Shown here piece after piece: positions 17,299-26,892 of a DNA stretch of 64,000 nt. The stretch's first letter is position 1, and every line of letters starts with the position of its first letter. This DNA comes from Hoylesella oralis ATCC 33269 (GTDB taxonomy: Bacteria > Bacteroidota > Bacteroidia > Bacteroidales > Bacteroidaceae), in NCBI RefSeq assembly GCF_000185145.2, contig NZ_GL833119.1:984668-1048667 (forward strand), given 5' to 3'. The notes under the pieces were generated by a model. The model did not search any database and was not told the origin of the DNA. It saw nothing but the letters and a program-made list of their open reading frames with translations. A program made the translations under genes and the position numbers.

Positions 17299-18714
17299 TT
17301 ATTTGCCTAATACTTGTTTTGCTGTGGCGTTATTGGGATCGAGTGTCAATACTCTGTTCCAATAGTCGGTATAATTGGGTTTATCATCTATTTTGTAATA
17401 ATAGTATCCAAGGTATTGATAAGCCTCGAGCAGATATTTATTTTCGTTCTCATCGCGGTTCTCCTTATCTTTCAGCATATTTGCAAGCTCCTCATAGAAA
17501 GGTTTTGCCTGATATGTTTTCATATCGGGATCCATATAAGAGTTGATGCGAGCCTGCCAAAGAGTAGCAAAATCTTTGACGTTGGGATACTTCTCACCGA
17601 GTTCTTTGTAAGCGGCAGCAGCTTTCTGATATGCTTCTGTCTGCTCTGCCCCTTTAGTTTCCTGTGCTTGTGTTAGATAGATGCCGGCCAAACCTGCATA
17701 TTCTGAAGCCGTTTGTTTGTCAAGGCTCTTCAGATATTCCTCATATTTCTGTGCAGCATTAGTATAATCTCCTTTCGCCGAATAGGCATTTGCAATGTTT
17801 TTAAGAGCATCTGAACGGTCTTGTTTGTTGTCTGTATTGTTCTCGAGCGATTTGTTGAACATTTCGATGGCCTTGTCATAGTCTTTTTTACCGAGATATG
17901 CATAGCCATAATACAGATAGTCGCTTTCCGTTATCTTTGTCTTTTCAGATTTATTGAATAATGCATCTGCATATTGCAGAGCTTCATCATATCGCTTCAA
18001 GTTGGTAAGATTGAAGAAGTTGATACGGTTTAATGCAGCATTTGAAGGGAACTTCTTGATACCGAATTGTGCAATCTCAAGGCTCTTATCGAACTCGCTT
18101 TTGAGGAAATAATTAAGCGCGAAGCTCACTAATTGGTAGTCTTCCATCTGGTTCTTATCTACCTTATTGTAGTATTCAAGTGCTTTAGAAATGTTTCCGG
18201 CCCTGTCATAAATCTCCGCAGAAATGATATCTACCGGATAATCAGGACGCTGTTTACGCAATTCTTCGAGCTTGGCTACAGAAGAAGAAGGGCTGACCTT
18301 GCTGTTTACCTGTGCGTAACGACGGTAGCCGTTTGGGTTTTTCGGATCGAAATATGTTGCCTGTTCGTACCATCCGGATGCTGCACCGCCGTTGTCTTTG
18401 AATGCTTCTATGTCGCCTGCAAGTACGTAAGCGTCTCCATAATGCTTGTCTCTTGCCATGGCGAGGTTTGCGTATATCTGTGCGTTTGCTGTGTCCTTGA
18501 TGTCAAGGTAAGCACGTCCGATAGCCGTAAGCACATCGGCATTCTTCTTATTTGCTTTGAAAATGTCTTTGATTTGCTTCTCTTTATTGGCATCTTGAGA
18601 CTTGATGATTTTAGTTACTTGTTCAATGGTAGCCTTGTGATCGTCTTGTGCATTTACGGAAATATAGCTTCCTGCCATTAATGCACCGATCATTAAATAT
18701 TTAATAGTTTTCAT
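17299..18714 (-). CDS. Periplasmic tetratricopeptide-repeat protein
   Basis: 471 residues with signal peptide (ending SVNAQ). TPR-like helical pairs run through most of the chain. Clear examples are YGDAYVLAGDIEAFKDNGGA near residue 95, YYGYAYLGKKDYDKAIEMFN near 265, and LKNIANAYSAKGDYTNAAQK. No catalytic motif. It is the last gene of the exbB-exbD-exbD-tonB cluster, 73 bases after the PstS-like gene, so it probably supports the TonB machinery or its substrate lipoproteins in the periplasm; the precise role is unknown to me. Confidence 0.88.
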   Translation of the reverse strand: MKTIKYLMIGALMAGSYISVNAQDDHKATIEQVTKIIKSQDANKEKQIKDIFKANKKNADVLTAIGRAYLDIKDTANAQIYANLAMARDKHYGDAYVLAGDIEAFKDNGGAASGWYEQATYFDPKNPNGYRRYAQVNSKVSPSSSVAKLEELRKQRPDYPVDIISAEIYDRAGNISKALEYYNKVDKNQMEDYQLVSFALNYFLKSEFDKSLEIAQFGIKKFPSNAALNRINFFNLTNLKRYDEALQYADALFNKSEKTKITESDYLYYGYAYLGKKDYDKAIEMFNKSLENNTDNKQDRSDALKNIANAYSAKGDYTNAAQKYEEYLKSLDKQTASEYAGLAGIYLTQAQETKGAEQTEAYQKAAAAYKELGEKYPNVKDFATLWQARINSYMDPDMKTYQAKPFYEELANMLKDKENRDENENKYLLEAYQYLGYYYYKIDDKPNYTDYWNRVLTLDPNNATAKQVLGK

Positions 18715-18787
18715 AATTTTCTATCTTTAAATTGTTTGTATTCTACGTATTCAATGTTATGACGTTCCACGACTTAGGAAGTTTATA

Positions 18788-19747
18788 TTATTCAGTAACA
18801 TTAACATTTCTGATGGTAATATTGCCTTGTACGGGTAGTAAACCCGATTTCAGAATAATCATCTGCCCTTTAGGGGAAGCGATAAAGTTGGCAAATCCCC
18901 ATGGCAAGGCATTAATAGGATCGTTGAGAAGAGCATAAATTGTTCTTATCAAGGGATAATTGCCATTATATATATAATATTGGTAAGGTTTCCAGCTGTT
19001 GGCCGGCGTTGCTTTAGGCACTTTACTTACCGACATGATCTTAATATTCTTGTTGAAAGTGAGGTTGGTTGAGTCGCGTTTATCGTTCAACCAGTTGCTG
19101 CCGATGATGCCGATTGCGTTGGGCGTATGTTCTACATACTCGATCACATCTGCCGTCTTGTTTGTTGCAGCAACATTTTTATTTGTGATAGGTTTACCGC
19201 CAAGGATGCTGTCTTCTGCAAAGTGTACAGCACTTGACTTCTTGTTATCGAATACCAATAGGATTTCTCCTCTTTTAGAACCCTTGTATATGTCGCTCCA
19301 ATTTCGGGCTTGTCCGTTGAGGATGCGCTTGATATCATTTACACTGATACAGGTATCCGTGTTTTCTTTGTTGACGATCAATGCCAAGCCATCGTATGCA
19401 ATTTTTATTGCCCTTGGCATAAATCTTCTGTCTTGTAAGTTTTTTAATTCCTTGTCTTTAAAATTACGAGAAGTAATTGCAAGGCATACTTTTTCTTTAA
19501 GCAGCATATTGATCGCATCCAGCTCATTCGTATAGATGGGATTTACAGTTGCTTTCGTATATATGGATTCGAAGACTTGCTTCTCTTCTTCTATTATAGG
19601 ACTGAAACTTTCGTCAGAGGCGAAACTAATCACCCCTGACGAATAAGTATCTGTTCTGCCGCCTTTGTGCTTCTGTTGTCCGCATGAAGCCAATAGGCTG
19701 GCAGATAGTGTTAATCCTACGAATATGTAAGATAACTTATTTCTCAT
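18788..19747 (-). CDS. PstS-like substrate-binding lipoprotein
   Basis: 319 residues from ATG 19745-19747; a TTG two codons earlier is possible but less likely. The lipobox is LLASC. The mature protein has the PBP-like fold of phosphate-binding PstS: ISFASDESFSPIIEEEKQVF, the repeated YDGLALIVN and LNGQARNWSDI, then AIGIIGSNWLND. No pstC, pstA, pstB or phoU lies nearby. Instead the gene sits 7 bases after tonB, which is unusual for a binding protein and suggests a role tied to TonB energisation rather than ABC transport. The ligand is not certain to be phosphate. Confidence 0.85.
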   Translation of the reverse strand: MRNKLSYIFVGLTLSASLLASCGQQKHKGGRTDTYSSGVISFASDESFSPIIEEEKQVFESIYTKATVNPIYTNELDAINMLLKEKVCLAITSRNFKDKELKNLQDRRFMPRAIKIAYDGLALIVNKENTDTCISVNDIKRILNGQARNWSDIYKGSKRGEILLVFDNKKSSAVHFAEDSILGGKPITNKNVAATNKTADVIEYVEHTPNAIGIIGSNWLNDKRDSTNLTFNKNIKIMSVSKVPKATPANSWKPYQYYIYNGNYPLIRTIYALLNDPINALPWGFANFIASPKGQMIILKSGLLPVQGNITIRNVNVTE

Positions 19748-19754
19748 TTGCAAA

Positions 19755-20591
19755 TTACGATTGCAGTTTAAATGTTACAGGAACAATGTATCTAACTCGT
19801 ACGAAAGAGCCGTTCTGTTTTCCGGGTTGCCATTTAGGCATGCTCTTTACAACGCGTGCCGCTTCCTTGTCAAGTGACGGATCTACCGGACGTGCAACCT
19901 GCACATCGGTAATAGAACCATCTTTCTCAACCACGAAAGATATCGATACACGTCCTTGAACACCGTTCTCTGCGGCAACAACCGGATAGTGAGTATTGCT
20001 TCGGAGATACTCCATAAGAGCTGCGGGACCACCGGGGAATTGAGGCATCTGTTCTACAACTTCGAATACCTTGTTCTCTTCCTCATGCTTAGGCGGCTCG
20101 GGTTGAGCAATTACTTCCTTAGCTTTAAGAATCTCACCGTTAGCTTCATCATTACCTTGTACGTTGAATGAACCGATTGCTGTCTTGGTAGACATTAATT
20201 GGTCTTGTGTCTTGAGCTCGTCTTCAGGTTTTACTTCCGAGTCTTTCTTAATCACCGGTGCTGTAAACTTGACAGAACTCTTTACGCGCTCAACAACTTT
20301 TTCAGGCTCTACTTGTATCTTTTTTTGTTCAACTTTAGCTTTCTTCTTCGGTTGATTAAGTGCGGATATCTCGCTAACCTGAGTTGCTGCAACCTTTCGT
20401 GCATTCTCATCTACAATGTTCTTAATAGCCATTCCTGCAAATGCAAGTATTGCAACAATAAGCACAACGATGATAGCAATAAGGTTTCTCTTAGAGGTTC
20501 CCTTGCGGAGTCTGTAAGCTCCGTAAGCTTGGTTTCTACCTTGAAACACCAATTCTACCCAATCGTTCTGGACTAAATCAATTTTTGCCAT
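19755..20591 (-). CDS. tonB: TonB energy transducer
   Basis: 278 residues. Cytoplasmic start MAKIDLVQNDW with the Bacteroidota signature NQAYGAYRLRKG, one transmembrane helix at about 37-57, then a Lys/Glu/Pro-rich periplasmic spacer (about 80-190). The C-terminal TonB domain has GGPAALMEYLRSNTHYP, GVQGRVSISFVVEKDG and MPKWQPGKQNG. It carries proton-motive energy from ExbB/ExbD to outer-membrane receptors. Spaced 35 bases after exbD. Confidence 0.95.
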   Translation of the reverse strand: MAKIDLVQNDWVELVFQGRNQAYGAYRLRKGTSKRNLIAIIVVLIVAILAFAGMAIKNIVDENARKVAATQVSEISALNQPKKKAKVEQKKIQVEPEKVVERVKSSVKFTAPVIKKDSEVKPEDELKTQDQLMSTKTAIGSFNVQGNDEANGEILKAKEVIAQPEPPKHEEENKVFEVVEQMPQFPGGPAALMEYLRSNTHYPVVAAENGVQGRVSISFVVEKDGSITDVQVARPVDPSLDKEAARVVKSMPKWQPGKQNGSFVRVRYIVPVTFKLQS

Positions 20592-20626
20592 TTCTTTTGC
20601 TTTTAATTGTTAATTACATGCCATGA

Positions 20627-21271
20627 CTATTCAATTCCCTTCATCTTGAGAAGTTTCATGTCGTCAGGATTGATTTTGTCAATGACGTACTTACCAATAC
20701 TGCAAATCTGCATTTCATCGAGAGCGTCAACCAAGTTTTTGTAAGTAGCCTTATCAGTAGCTTTGATGATCACAGTCATCGTTGATATCTTCTCGTTTCC
20801 GAGATCTCCGCTTTTGATTTTTGACAGTTCAGCGTTGTAAATCGAATCATTATACTTTTTCGGATCTGCAAGCTTCTTCTTGTCTAAGGCTGCCTTGGCT
20901 GCCATTACCTGTTGTACAGGCGTTGTACTATCTTCTGTAACGTGGTTTATCAATACGCTGCGGATACCATTCTTTCCCCATGTGGTTTCTTTCATGCAAC
21001 TGGGATCGTCGTATTTAGGCTGGCCTTCCACATAATAAATTTTATTGTTAGCACCTAAGTATATCGTTATCGTGTAAGATGCTTTTGTTACAGATTTATC
21101 TTTATCTTGAGTGTTCTTATCATTACTTGGCATACTCAGCTCCATTGTCTGTGGCTTAGCCAAAGAAGTACAGAGCATGAAGAAAGTGATAAGAAGCATC
21201 ATCATGTCAACCATCGGAGTGAAGTCCACGCGGACATCCATCTTCTTTTGTTTGCTTTCTTTCTTCTTCAT
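20627..21271 (-). CDS. exbD: Biopolymer transporter ExbD (second copy)
   Basis: 214 residues. N-terminal VDFTPMVDMMMLLITFFML forms the single transmembrane helix with the conserved aspartate. The periplasmic part is longer than in E. coli ExbD (about 140 residues), as usual in Bacteroidota. Its ATG overlaps the stop of the preceding exbD by one base (TAATG), implying translational coupling and fixed stoichiometry. Confidence 0.93.
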   Translation of the reverse strand: MKKKESKQKKMDVRVDFTPMVDMMMLLITFFMLCTSLAKPQTMELSMPSNDKNTQDKDKSVTKASYTITIYLGANNKIYYVEGQPKYDDPSCMKETTWGKNGIRSVLINHVTEDSTTPVQQVMAAKAALDKKKLADPKKYNDSIYNAELSKIKSGDLGNEKISTMTVIIKATDKATYKNLVDALDEMQICSIGKYVIDKINPDDMKLLKMKGIE

Positions 21272-21900
21272 TACTTATTCTCCTCTAACTTTTTGTATTG
21301 AGTAATCAGATAATAACGATTTTCACCCATATCCTGAAGTTCAGACATTACTTTCTTGATAACGGCATAAGGAGTCTTCTCATCTGCCTTGATGGCAAGT
21401 TTGATATCCGGATTTACAGAATGAACCTGTGTAACCCAAAGCTGGAACTCGCTTTTATCTTTTTTGCCATCGGTCTCGATACTATCTGTAGGAATGCCTT
21501 GGCTCTTGATTTCCTCTGCCATTTGGCTTTCATCAAGTTTCAGATAGGCTGAAAGTTTGTCCATAGGAACACCCCACATCGGATCTTTTCTGAATTTCGT
21601 CAATTGCTCTTTGTCAAGAGATACGCCGAATTGACCGGTCATACCAGAAAGAACATCCATCATTTGAGCCTGATTATCCATACTCATGAATACCTGTCCT
21701 TTCTTGTCGACAAGAATATTCAAGACATCCTTTTCCGGAACTTTTATTTCAGAAATAGATCCGGGAGTTACTACTTTCACCGGTTCATTCTTCACAAACG
21801 TCGACGTTAGCATGAAGAAAGTCAGCAAGAGCACCATGACATCCGACATAGGAGTCATGTCGATCCAGACCGTTTGTTTCTTAATTTTTACTTTACCCAT
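21271..21900 (-). CDS. exbD: Biopolymer transporter ExbD (first copy)
   Basis: 209 residues. VWIDMTPMSDVMVLLLTFFM carries the channel aspartate in the N-terminal helix. The periplasmic domain has an inserted acidic segment near residues 110-155 compared with short ExbD proteins. The two ExbD proteins are clearly different in sequence, so they may form a mixed dimer in the ExbB pore. It follows exbB by 31 bases. Confidence 0.93.
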   Translation of the reverse strand: MGKVKIKKQTVWIDMTPMSDVMVLLLTFFMLTSTFVKNEPVKVVTPGSISEIKVPEKDVLNILVDKKGQVFMSMDNQAQMMDVLSGMTGQFGVSLDKEQLTKFRKDPMWGVPMDKLSAYLKLDESQMAEEIKSQGIPTDSIETDGKKDKSEFQLWVTQVHSVNPDIKLAIKADEKTPYAVIKKVMSELQDMGENRYYLITQYKKLEENK

Positions 21901-21931
21901 AGCGATAAATTTTTAAAGGGTTAGCAAAAAA

Positions 21932-22771
21932 TTAAGCTTCTTCTGCGTGATTGGCTTCGTATGTCTGAGCAATTGAGTAACCAACCTCATCAAGGGCGTA
22001 TGTCAACTTATCGATCTTGTTTGTGAAGTAGTTATAAGAAATAACTGCACACCAAGATGTCAAAATACCGAATGCGGTGTTGATCAAGGCCTCAGAAATA
22101 CCAGTTGATAGCGCGAGAGAATCGCCGCCGCCACCTGCTGCCAATGCTGCGAATGACTTGATCATACCGGTTACTGTACCGAGAAGCCCTGTAAGTGTAC
22201 CCAATGTAACGATAGTAGCGATGATAGGAAGGTTCATCTGAAGAGTAGGCATTTCGAGCTGAGTTGCTTCTTCGTGTGCCTGCTGTATTTTGGCTACCTT
22301 CTGTGCTTTCTTAACACCGCTTGTTGCTTCCTGTTCTTTGTAAGCCTTCAAAGAAGCAGATACAACATTTGCTACGGAACCTTTCATCTTATCGCAAAGA
22401 GCTTGTGCTTCATTGAAATCGTTAGCTTTCAAAGCTGCTTTGATATTTGTAACGAACTTTGTCAATGAACCTCTTCCGAATGCATTGCGGATAGCAAGCC
22501 AGCGCTCAACAGAAAGGCAGAGAACGGTAAGCAACAATGTGTGGATGATAGGAACGACCATACCACCTTTGTAAATGGTTCCGAGGAGGTTACCATTCAA
22601 AACGGCACCTGTAGGATCGTTGTTTACAAAGTTTGCGGGATTACCTAATAAGAAACGGTAAATCAAGACTGCAATGAGGAAACATGCAACGATGATCCAA
22701 AATGCTGCTCTGATACCTTGAAAGCCCTGTGATTTCTTAGCAGGGCTGGCTGTTTGTTGTGTAGTTGCCAT
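21932..22771 (-). CDS. exbB: MotA/TolQ/ExbB proton channel protein
   Basis: 279 residues. Helices at about 27-48, 72-92, 185-210 and 225-250. LPIIATIVTLGTLTGLLGTV and TGMIKSFAALAAGGG match the conserved ExbB/TolQ pore region, followed by ALSTGISEALINTAFGI. It forms the pentameric proton channel with ExbD that drives TonB. First gene of the operon, with a TATCTTTG box upstream. Confidence 0.95.
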   Translation of the reverse strand: MATTQQTASPAKKSQGFQGIRAAFWIIVACFLIAVLIYRFLLGNPANFVNNDPTGAVLNGNLLGTIYKGGMVVPIIHTLLLTVLCLSVERWLAIRNAFGRGSLTKFVTNIKAALKANDFNEAQALCDKMKGSVANVVSASLKAYKEQEATSGVKKAQKVAKIQQAHEEATQLEMPTLQMNLPIIATIVTLGTLTGLLGTVTGMIKSFAALAAGGGGDSLALSTGISEALINTAFGILTSWCAVISYNYFTNKIDKLTYALDEVGYSIAQTYEANHAEEA

Positions 22772-22885
22772 AATTTTACTTTTAATTTTTAGTTATTAAT
22801 GAATTTAAATTATTTTATTCTGTTTTCGATTTGTAAGTGTTATTGCTTTCGTTTGACCACGATATGTGACTATAAAAAAACAACG

Positions 22886-22914
22886 CAAAGATATACAATT
22901 TATGTATAACAAAA
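22886..22914 (-). promoter_or_regulatory. Promoter of exbB operon
   Basis: The reverse strand has TATCTTTG (22886-22893) and TTTTG around 22910-22914, 16 bases apart, which is shorter than ideal. The distance to the exbB ATG is about 115 bases. Confidence 0.45.
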
Positions 22915-22997
22915 GCGGTTATTAAGAAGTTTTAACGGGTTTTTCGCCGAATTATCTGCTAAATATCGCCTTTGCTTCTTTACTTTTTATTCCCACT

Positions 22998-24191
22998 TTA
23001 TCTTAGTCTTGCCAATGCTTCTTTAATTCTATTCATTGCTTTGCGAATATTATCGTCGCTTGTAGCATAACTCATACGGAAGCATTCCGGATCGCCGAAA
23101 GCATCACCGCCCACTGTTGCCACGTGTCCGACTTCCAACAAATACATAGCGAGGTCTGTGGAAGTGTTGATAATATGTTTACCATCTGTCTTTCCGAAGA
23201 ACTTGCTGCACCTCGGGAATAGATAAAAGGCTCCTTCGGGAATATTGATTTCAAGGCCCGGAACATCTTTTGCAAGAGCAACAATGAGATTTCTTCTGCG
23301 TTCGAAAGCAAGTCGCATTTCCTCTACGCATCCTTGATTTAAAGTATATGCCGCTTCGGCAGCTTTTTGGCTTACAGAACATGGGCCGCTTGTATATTGC
23401 CCTTGCAATTTGTTACAGCCTTTCACGATCCACTCGGGAGCGGCGATGTATCCTATTCTCCAGCCTGTCATGGCATAGGCTTTCGACACTCCATTGACAA
23501 TAACAGCGCGCTCTTTCATCCCCGAAAATTGAGCAATGCTCTCATGTTTCCCCACGTAATTGATGTGTTCGTAAATCTCATCGGAAAGAACAAATAAGTC
23601 TTTATGACGCTTTATGACGTCGGCAAGCCTCTCAAGTTCACTTTTCGAATACACACTTCCCGTAGGATTACTCGGCGAACAGAGTATGATAAGTTTGGTT
23701 TTCGGAGTGATGGCTGCCTCGAGTTGTTCGGGCGTCATCTTAAAGTTTTGTTCGAAACTGGCGTTTACAATAACCGGAATTCCTCCGGCAAGTTTTACCA
23801 TCTGCGGATAACTAACCCAATAGGGAGCGGGAATGATCACTTCGTCCCCCTCGTTAATCAGTGCCATCACCGTGTTGCATACGCTTTGTTTAGCTCCGTT
23901 AGATACTAAAATCTCGTTAATGGTATAGTCTAATCCGTTTTCTTTCTTCAGTTTGGCAACAATGGCCTTACGTAAATCGGCATATCCGGATACAGGAGAG
24001 TATTTAGAATAATTCTCGTCGATGGCTTTCTTTGCCGCATCTTTAATAGCTTCCGGAGTATTGAAGTCGGGTTCTCCCACACTCATATTGATGACATCAA
24101 TACCTTGAGCTTTCATTTCATTACTCCTTTGAGACATTGCCAGCGTTGCTGATGGCGCCAGTCGGTTTAAACGATTAGATAATTGTGCCAT
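22998..24191 (-). CDS. Aspartate aminotransferase (class I/II PLP enzyme)
   Basis: 397 residues from ATG 24189-24191 (MAQLSNRL). A longer frame starts at 24233, but the family begins at the chosen site and a TATTTTTG -7 box lies between the two. Fold-type I features: INMSVGEPDFNTP, SNGAKQ, SPSNPTGSVYS, LSDEIYEHINY, the PLP lysine in NGVSKAYAMTGWRIGY, and R in FRMSYATSD. Likely reaction: aspartate plus 2-oxoglutarate to oxaloacetate plus glutamate. Monocistronic. Confidence 0.93.
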   Translation of the reverse strand: MAQLSNRLNRLAPSATLAMSQRSNEMKAQGIDVINMSVGEPDFNTPEAIKDAAKKAIDENYSKYSPVSGYADLRKAIVAKLKKENGLDYTINEILVSNGAKQSVCNTVMALINEGDEVIIPAPYWVSYPQMVKLAGGIPVIVNASFEQNFKMTPEQLEAAITPKTKLIILCSPSNPTGSVYSKSELERLADVIKRHKDLFVLSDEIYEHINYVGKHESIAQFSGMKERAVIVNGVSKAYAMTGWRIGYIAAPEWIVKGCNKLQGQYTSGPCSVSQKAAEAAYTLNQGCVEEMRLAFERRRNLIVALAKDVPGLEINIPEGAFYLFPRCSKFFGKTDGKHIINTSTDLAMYLLEVGHVATVGGDAFGDPECFRMSYATSDDNIRKAMNRIKEALARLR

Positions 24192-24220
24192 ATATTCAAA
24201 CTGTTGTTTTGTATTACTTG

Positions 24221-24228
24221 CAAAAATA
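24221..24228 (-). promoter_or_regulatory. -7 promoter box of aspartate aminotransferase gene
   Basis: The reverse strand reads TATTTTTG, 29 bases upstream of the chosen ATG. Its position supports the shorter start. Confidence 0.45.
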
Positions 24229-24365
24229 AACAATTTATTCTTTTCGAAGAAGAAACTGTGTTATATTTTCAGCGTTATTTGTTATTTTTGTAATTTAAAG
24301 CCTCCTTTTTTATTCTAATTGTACAAATTATTGTTATTCTCATTGCATGCCAGTACACATAACGG

Positions 24366-25463
24366 TTATTCCGGATACTTTTTGGCCAAGGGAAGATAGT
24401 AAGCTGACGGATTTTCTCTGTAGGCTTCATGAAAACAATATCGATTCCAGTCCGTATAATAGTCGTCGGCAGGTTTTCCTTCTCTGCTGACTGCTTTTTC
24501 CAACAAGCCGTATGCCCACGGCTCTTTGTAACCTAAGAGTGCACGGAATACGATTTCTGCCGCAGGTGTATCATTCTGTATAATACCTGATATATACATC
24601 TTCTTTACGGTGGGTATAAATGCTTGATTAGGCCAGTTGGCAATGGCTTTGTAGGCATTATACTTTCTGTAATCAGGATCATCAGGCCAATAATATACAT
24701 CCTTAATCGTGAGTTTGTCTTTTCCGTTCCAGTCGTATTCTCCTGTTTTTCTAACTGTATATATTATAGTTTCATTGGAAGTCTTAATAACAGGAACCTT
24801 CTTTGGCTGTAATTCTTCGAATATAAATCGTTTTGCTTCATTTGTTCGGTATTTGGCGAGCATCGGCAGGGCATCTGTATTATCCTCATTTATATAAATG
24901 TTCCTTATTCTATTATAGTAACGGGGAAGGGGAGGCAACTTGTCGAGTAAAGTATTAAGATAATACATATATCCAAGATGGGGCGTATAGAGCACCAAAC
25001 TATCAATCTGTATCGAGTCTTTCTTTGATATATGATACCGTTTTGTGTTATTTTGTATCATTTGTATGCGCAGGTCTTCTGTGCTTTCGGTGGCACCTTC
25101 GCAACCGTTGATGGTAGCTACGGCACTTTTGTCGTTTAGGTTTACAATGGCCATTCTTACCGCCACCTCGGGATTTTTTATCAAAATGGCTTTGAAAGCG
25201 CTTAGCCTTACCACCGGCGACTCGTGCTGCCATGCCAGATAGGTAAGTTCTTTCATCGAGGCACATTGCGAAAGATGTTCCGGAATATCCCATTGTGCAC
25301 TCTTTGTGCCGCTCATTCCAGTGTGCGGAGAGGTATAAAATTGACCGTAAAATTCCAGTTCTTTTACCAATTTAGCGGTTTTCTGATTGAGATGAGGCTT
25401 GCATCCGCCGAGTAAAAGTGCCGCTGCTGCGAAAAGTATAACTATACCTTTTTTCATACACAT
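24366..25463 (-). CDS. Uncharacterised lipoprotein with helical repeats
   Basis: 365 residues (363 if the second ATG is used). The lipobox is LLGGC, and the mature chain begins KPHLNQ. Segments such as LTYLAWQHESPVVRLSAFKA and AEIVFRALLGYKEPWAYGLL resemble HEAT-like helical repeats, as used for protein binding. No enzymatic motif and no known family recognised. Monocistronic, with a TATATTTG box at 25477-25484 just upstream. Confidence 0.8.
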   Translation of the reverse strand: MCMKKGIVILFAAAALLLGGCKPHLNQKTAKLVKELEFYGQFYTSPHTGMSGTKSAQWDIPEHLSQCASMKELTYLAWQHESPVVRLSAFKAILIKNPEVAVRMAIVNLNDKSAVATINGCEGATESTEDLRIQMIQNNTKRYHISKKDSIQIDSLVLYTPHLGYMYYLNTLLDKLPPLPRYYNRIRNIYINEDNTDALPMLAKYRTNEAKRFIFEELQPKKVPVIKTSNETIIYTVRKTGEYDWNGKDKLTIKDVYYWPDDPDYRKYNAYKAIANWPNQAFIPTVKKMYISGIIQNDTPAAEIVFRALLGYKEPWAYGLLEKAVSREGKPADDYYTDWNRYCFHEAYRENPSAYYLPLAKKYPE

Positions 25464-25476
25464 TTTATTTTTATTG

Positions 25477-25484
25477 CAAATATA
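25477..25484 (-). promoter_or_regulatory. -7 promoter box of lipoprotein gene
   Basis: The reverse strand reads TATATTTG about 14 bases before the lipoprotein start codon. Confidence 0.45.
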
Positions 25485-25496
25485 AAAAATAATTAT

Positions 25497-25544
25497 CGTA
25501 TAAAAAAGGCTCTATTCCATGCTGACACAATAGAATAGAGCCTT
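25497..25544 (-). terminator. Terminator of lptF/ribBA operon
   Basis: AAGGCTCTATTC (25506-25517) pairs perfectly with GAATAGAGCCTT (25533-25544). On the minus strand the stem is followed by a T-rich tract, 108 bases after the ribBA stop. Confidence 0.85.
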
Positions 25545-25652
25545 GTTGTTGATAATCAATGTGTTGTAAAAAGCGTGCGACAAGTTTTGACACACAGCTC
25601 ATCTGTTCCCATTAGAGAATATGCCTATCTTTGTTAAAGGTCGTGTTTGTTT

Positions 25653-26864
25653 TTATTTAAGGTGCAATGTGTGCCCCATGCGTTCCTTTTTGGTCTTCAG
25701 ATACTTATAATCGTATTCGTTCGGAGCGATCTCAATAGGAACGTTCTCTACGATCTCTAAACCATACGCTTCTAATCCCACGCGTTTTACAGGGTTATTG
25801 GTAAGCAGTCTCATCTTATGAACTCCCAAATGCCGGAGCATCTGTGCACCGCATCCGTAGTCGCGTTCATCGGGTTTAAACCCAAGATGTACGTTTGCAT
25901 CTACTGTATCGTAACCTTCTTCCTGCAGTTTGTAAGCAGCCATTTTATTCATCAGTCCGATGCCTCTTCCTTCCTGCTGCATGTAAATGATGACGCCCTT
26001 ACCGGCTTTTTCTATCATTTCCATGGTTTTATGCAGTTGCTCGCCACAGTCGCAACGCTTGCTTCCGAGTATGTCGCCGGTGGCACATGAAGAATGTACG
26101 CGCACGAGGATAGGCTCGTCTTCGTTCCACTCGCCCTTTATCAATGCCATGTGCTCGACGCCGTTGCTTTGCTGACGGAAGGGGATTAGCTTAAAGTGAC
26201 CGTATTTCGTGGGCATGTCTGCTTTTACTCCCACTTCGATAATAGACTCTCTTTTCAGTCGGTAAGCAATGAGATCTTTAATGGTAATGATCTTGATATC
26301 CCACTCTTGTGCTTTCTTTTGCAGTTCTGGCATACGTGCCATCGTGCCGTCTTCGCTCATGATTTCCATCAATGCACCGGCGGGGTATAGCCCTGCAAGT
26401 TTACATAGGTCTACCGCTGCTTCGGTATGACCGCTTCGTCTGAGCACGCCGTTGTCTTGGGCATACAGCGGATTAATATGCCCCGGTCGCCCGAAGGTCT
26501 GTGGGGTAGAAGAAGAATCGGCAAGGGCTTTAATGGTTTCAGCTCTGTCGTGAGCGGAAACACCGGTAGAGCAACCTTCCAATTTATCGATGGTTATCGT
26601 GAAAGGAGTACCCAATACCGAGGTGTTATCGCTCACTTGATGCGGTAAGTCGAGCTCTTCGCAGCGCGACAGCGTAATCGGAGCACACAATACACCACGG
26701 GCATTCTTCAGCATGAAATTCACCTTTTCGGGGGTAATCTTCTCGGCTGCGATAATAAGGTCTCCTTCGTTTTCACGGTCCTCATCATCTACAACGATAA
26801 CGAATTTACCCTCTTTGAAATCTTTTACAGCATCCTCGATGCTATTTAGTTTGAAGTCTCCCAT
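25653..26864 (-). CDS. ribBA: Bifunctional DHBP synthase / GTP cyclohydrolase II
   Basis: 403 residues starting MGDFKLNS. The RibB domain (about 1-200) carries [13 protein letters not shown] and [18 protein letters not shown]. The RibA domain (about 205-400) carries the zinc cysteines in [20 protein letters not shown], and the GTP-binding [10 protein letters not shown]. It makes both precursors of riboflavin: dihydroxybutanone phosphate from ribulose 5-phosphate and diaminopyrimidine from GTP. The upstream in-frame ATG at 26876 is less likely. It follows the LptF/G gene by 28 bases, so probably co-transcribed. Confidence 0.96.
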   Translation of the reverse strand: MGDFKLNSIEDAVKDFKEGKFVIVVDDEDRENEGDLIIAAEKITPEKVNFMLKNARGVLCAPITLSRCEELDLPHQVSDNTSVLGTPFTITIDKLEGCSTGVSAHDRAETIKALADSSSTPQTFGRPGHINPLYAQDNGVLRRSGHTEAAVDLCKLAGLYPAGALMEIMSEDGTMARMPELQKKAQEWDIKIITIKDLIAYRLKRESIIEVGVKADMPTKYGHFKLIPFRQQSNGVEHMALIKGEWNEDEPILVRVHSSCATGDILGSKRCDCGEQLHKTMEMIEKAGKGVIIYMQQEGRGIGLMNKMAAYKLQEEGYDTVDANVHLGFKPDERDYGCGAQMLRHLGVHKMRLLTNNPVKRVGLEAYGLEIVENVPIEIAPNEYDYKYLKTKKERMGHTLHLK

Positions 26865-26892
26865 ATTTCTATACATTAATATTATGATATCT

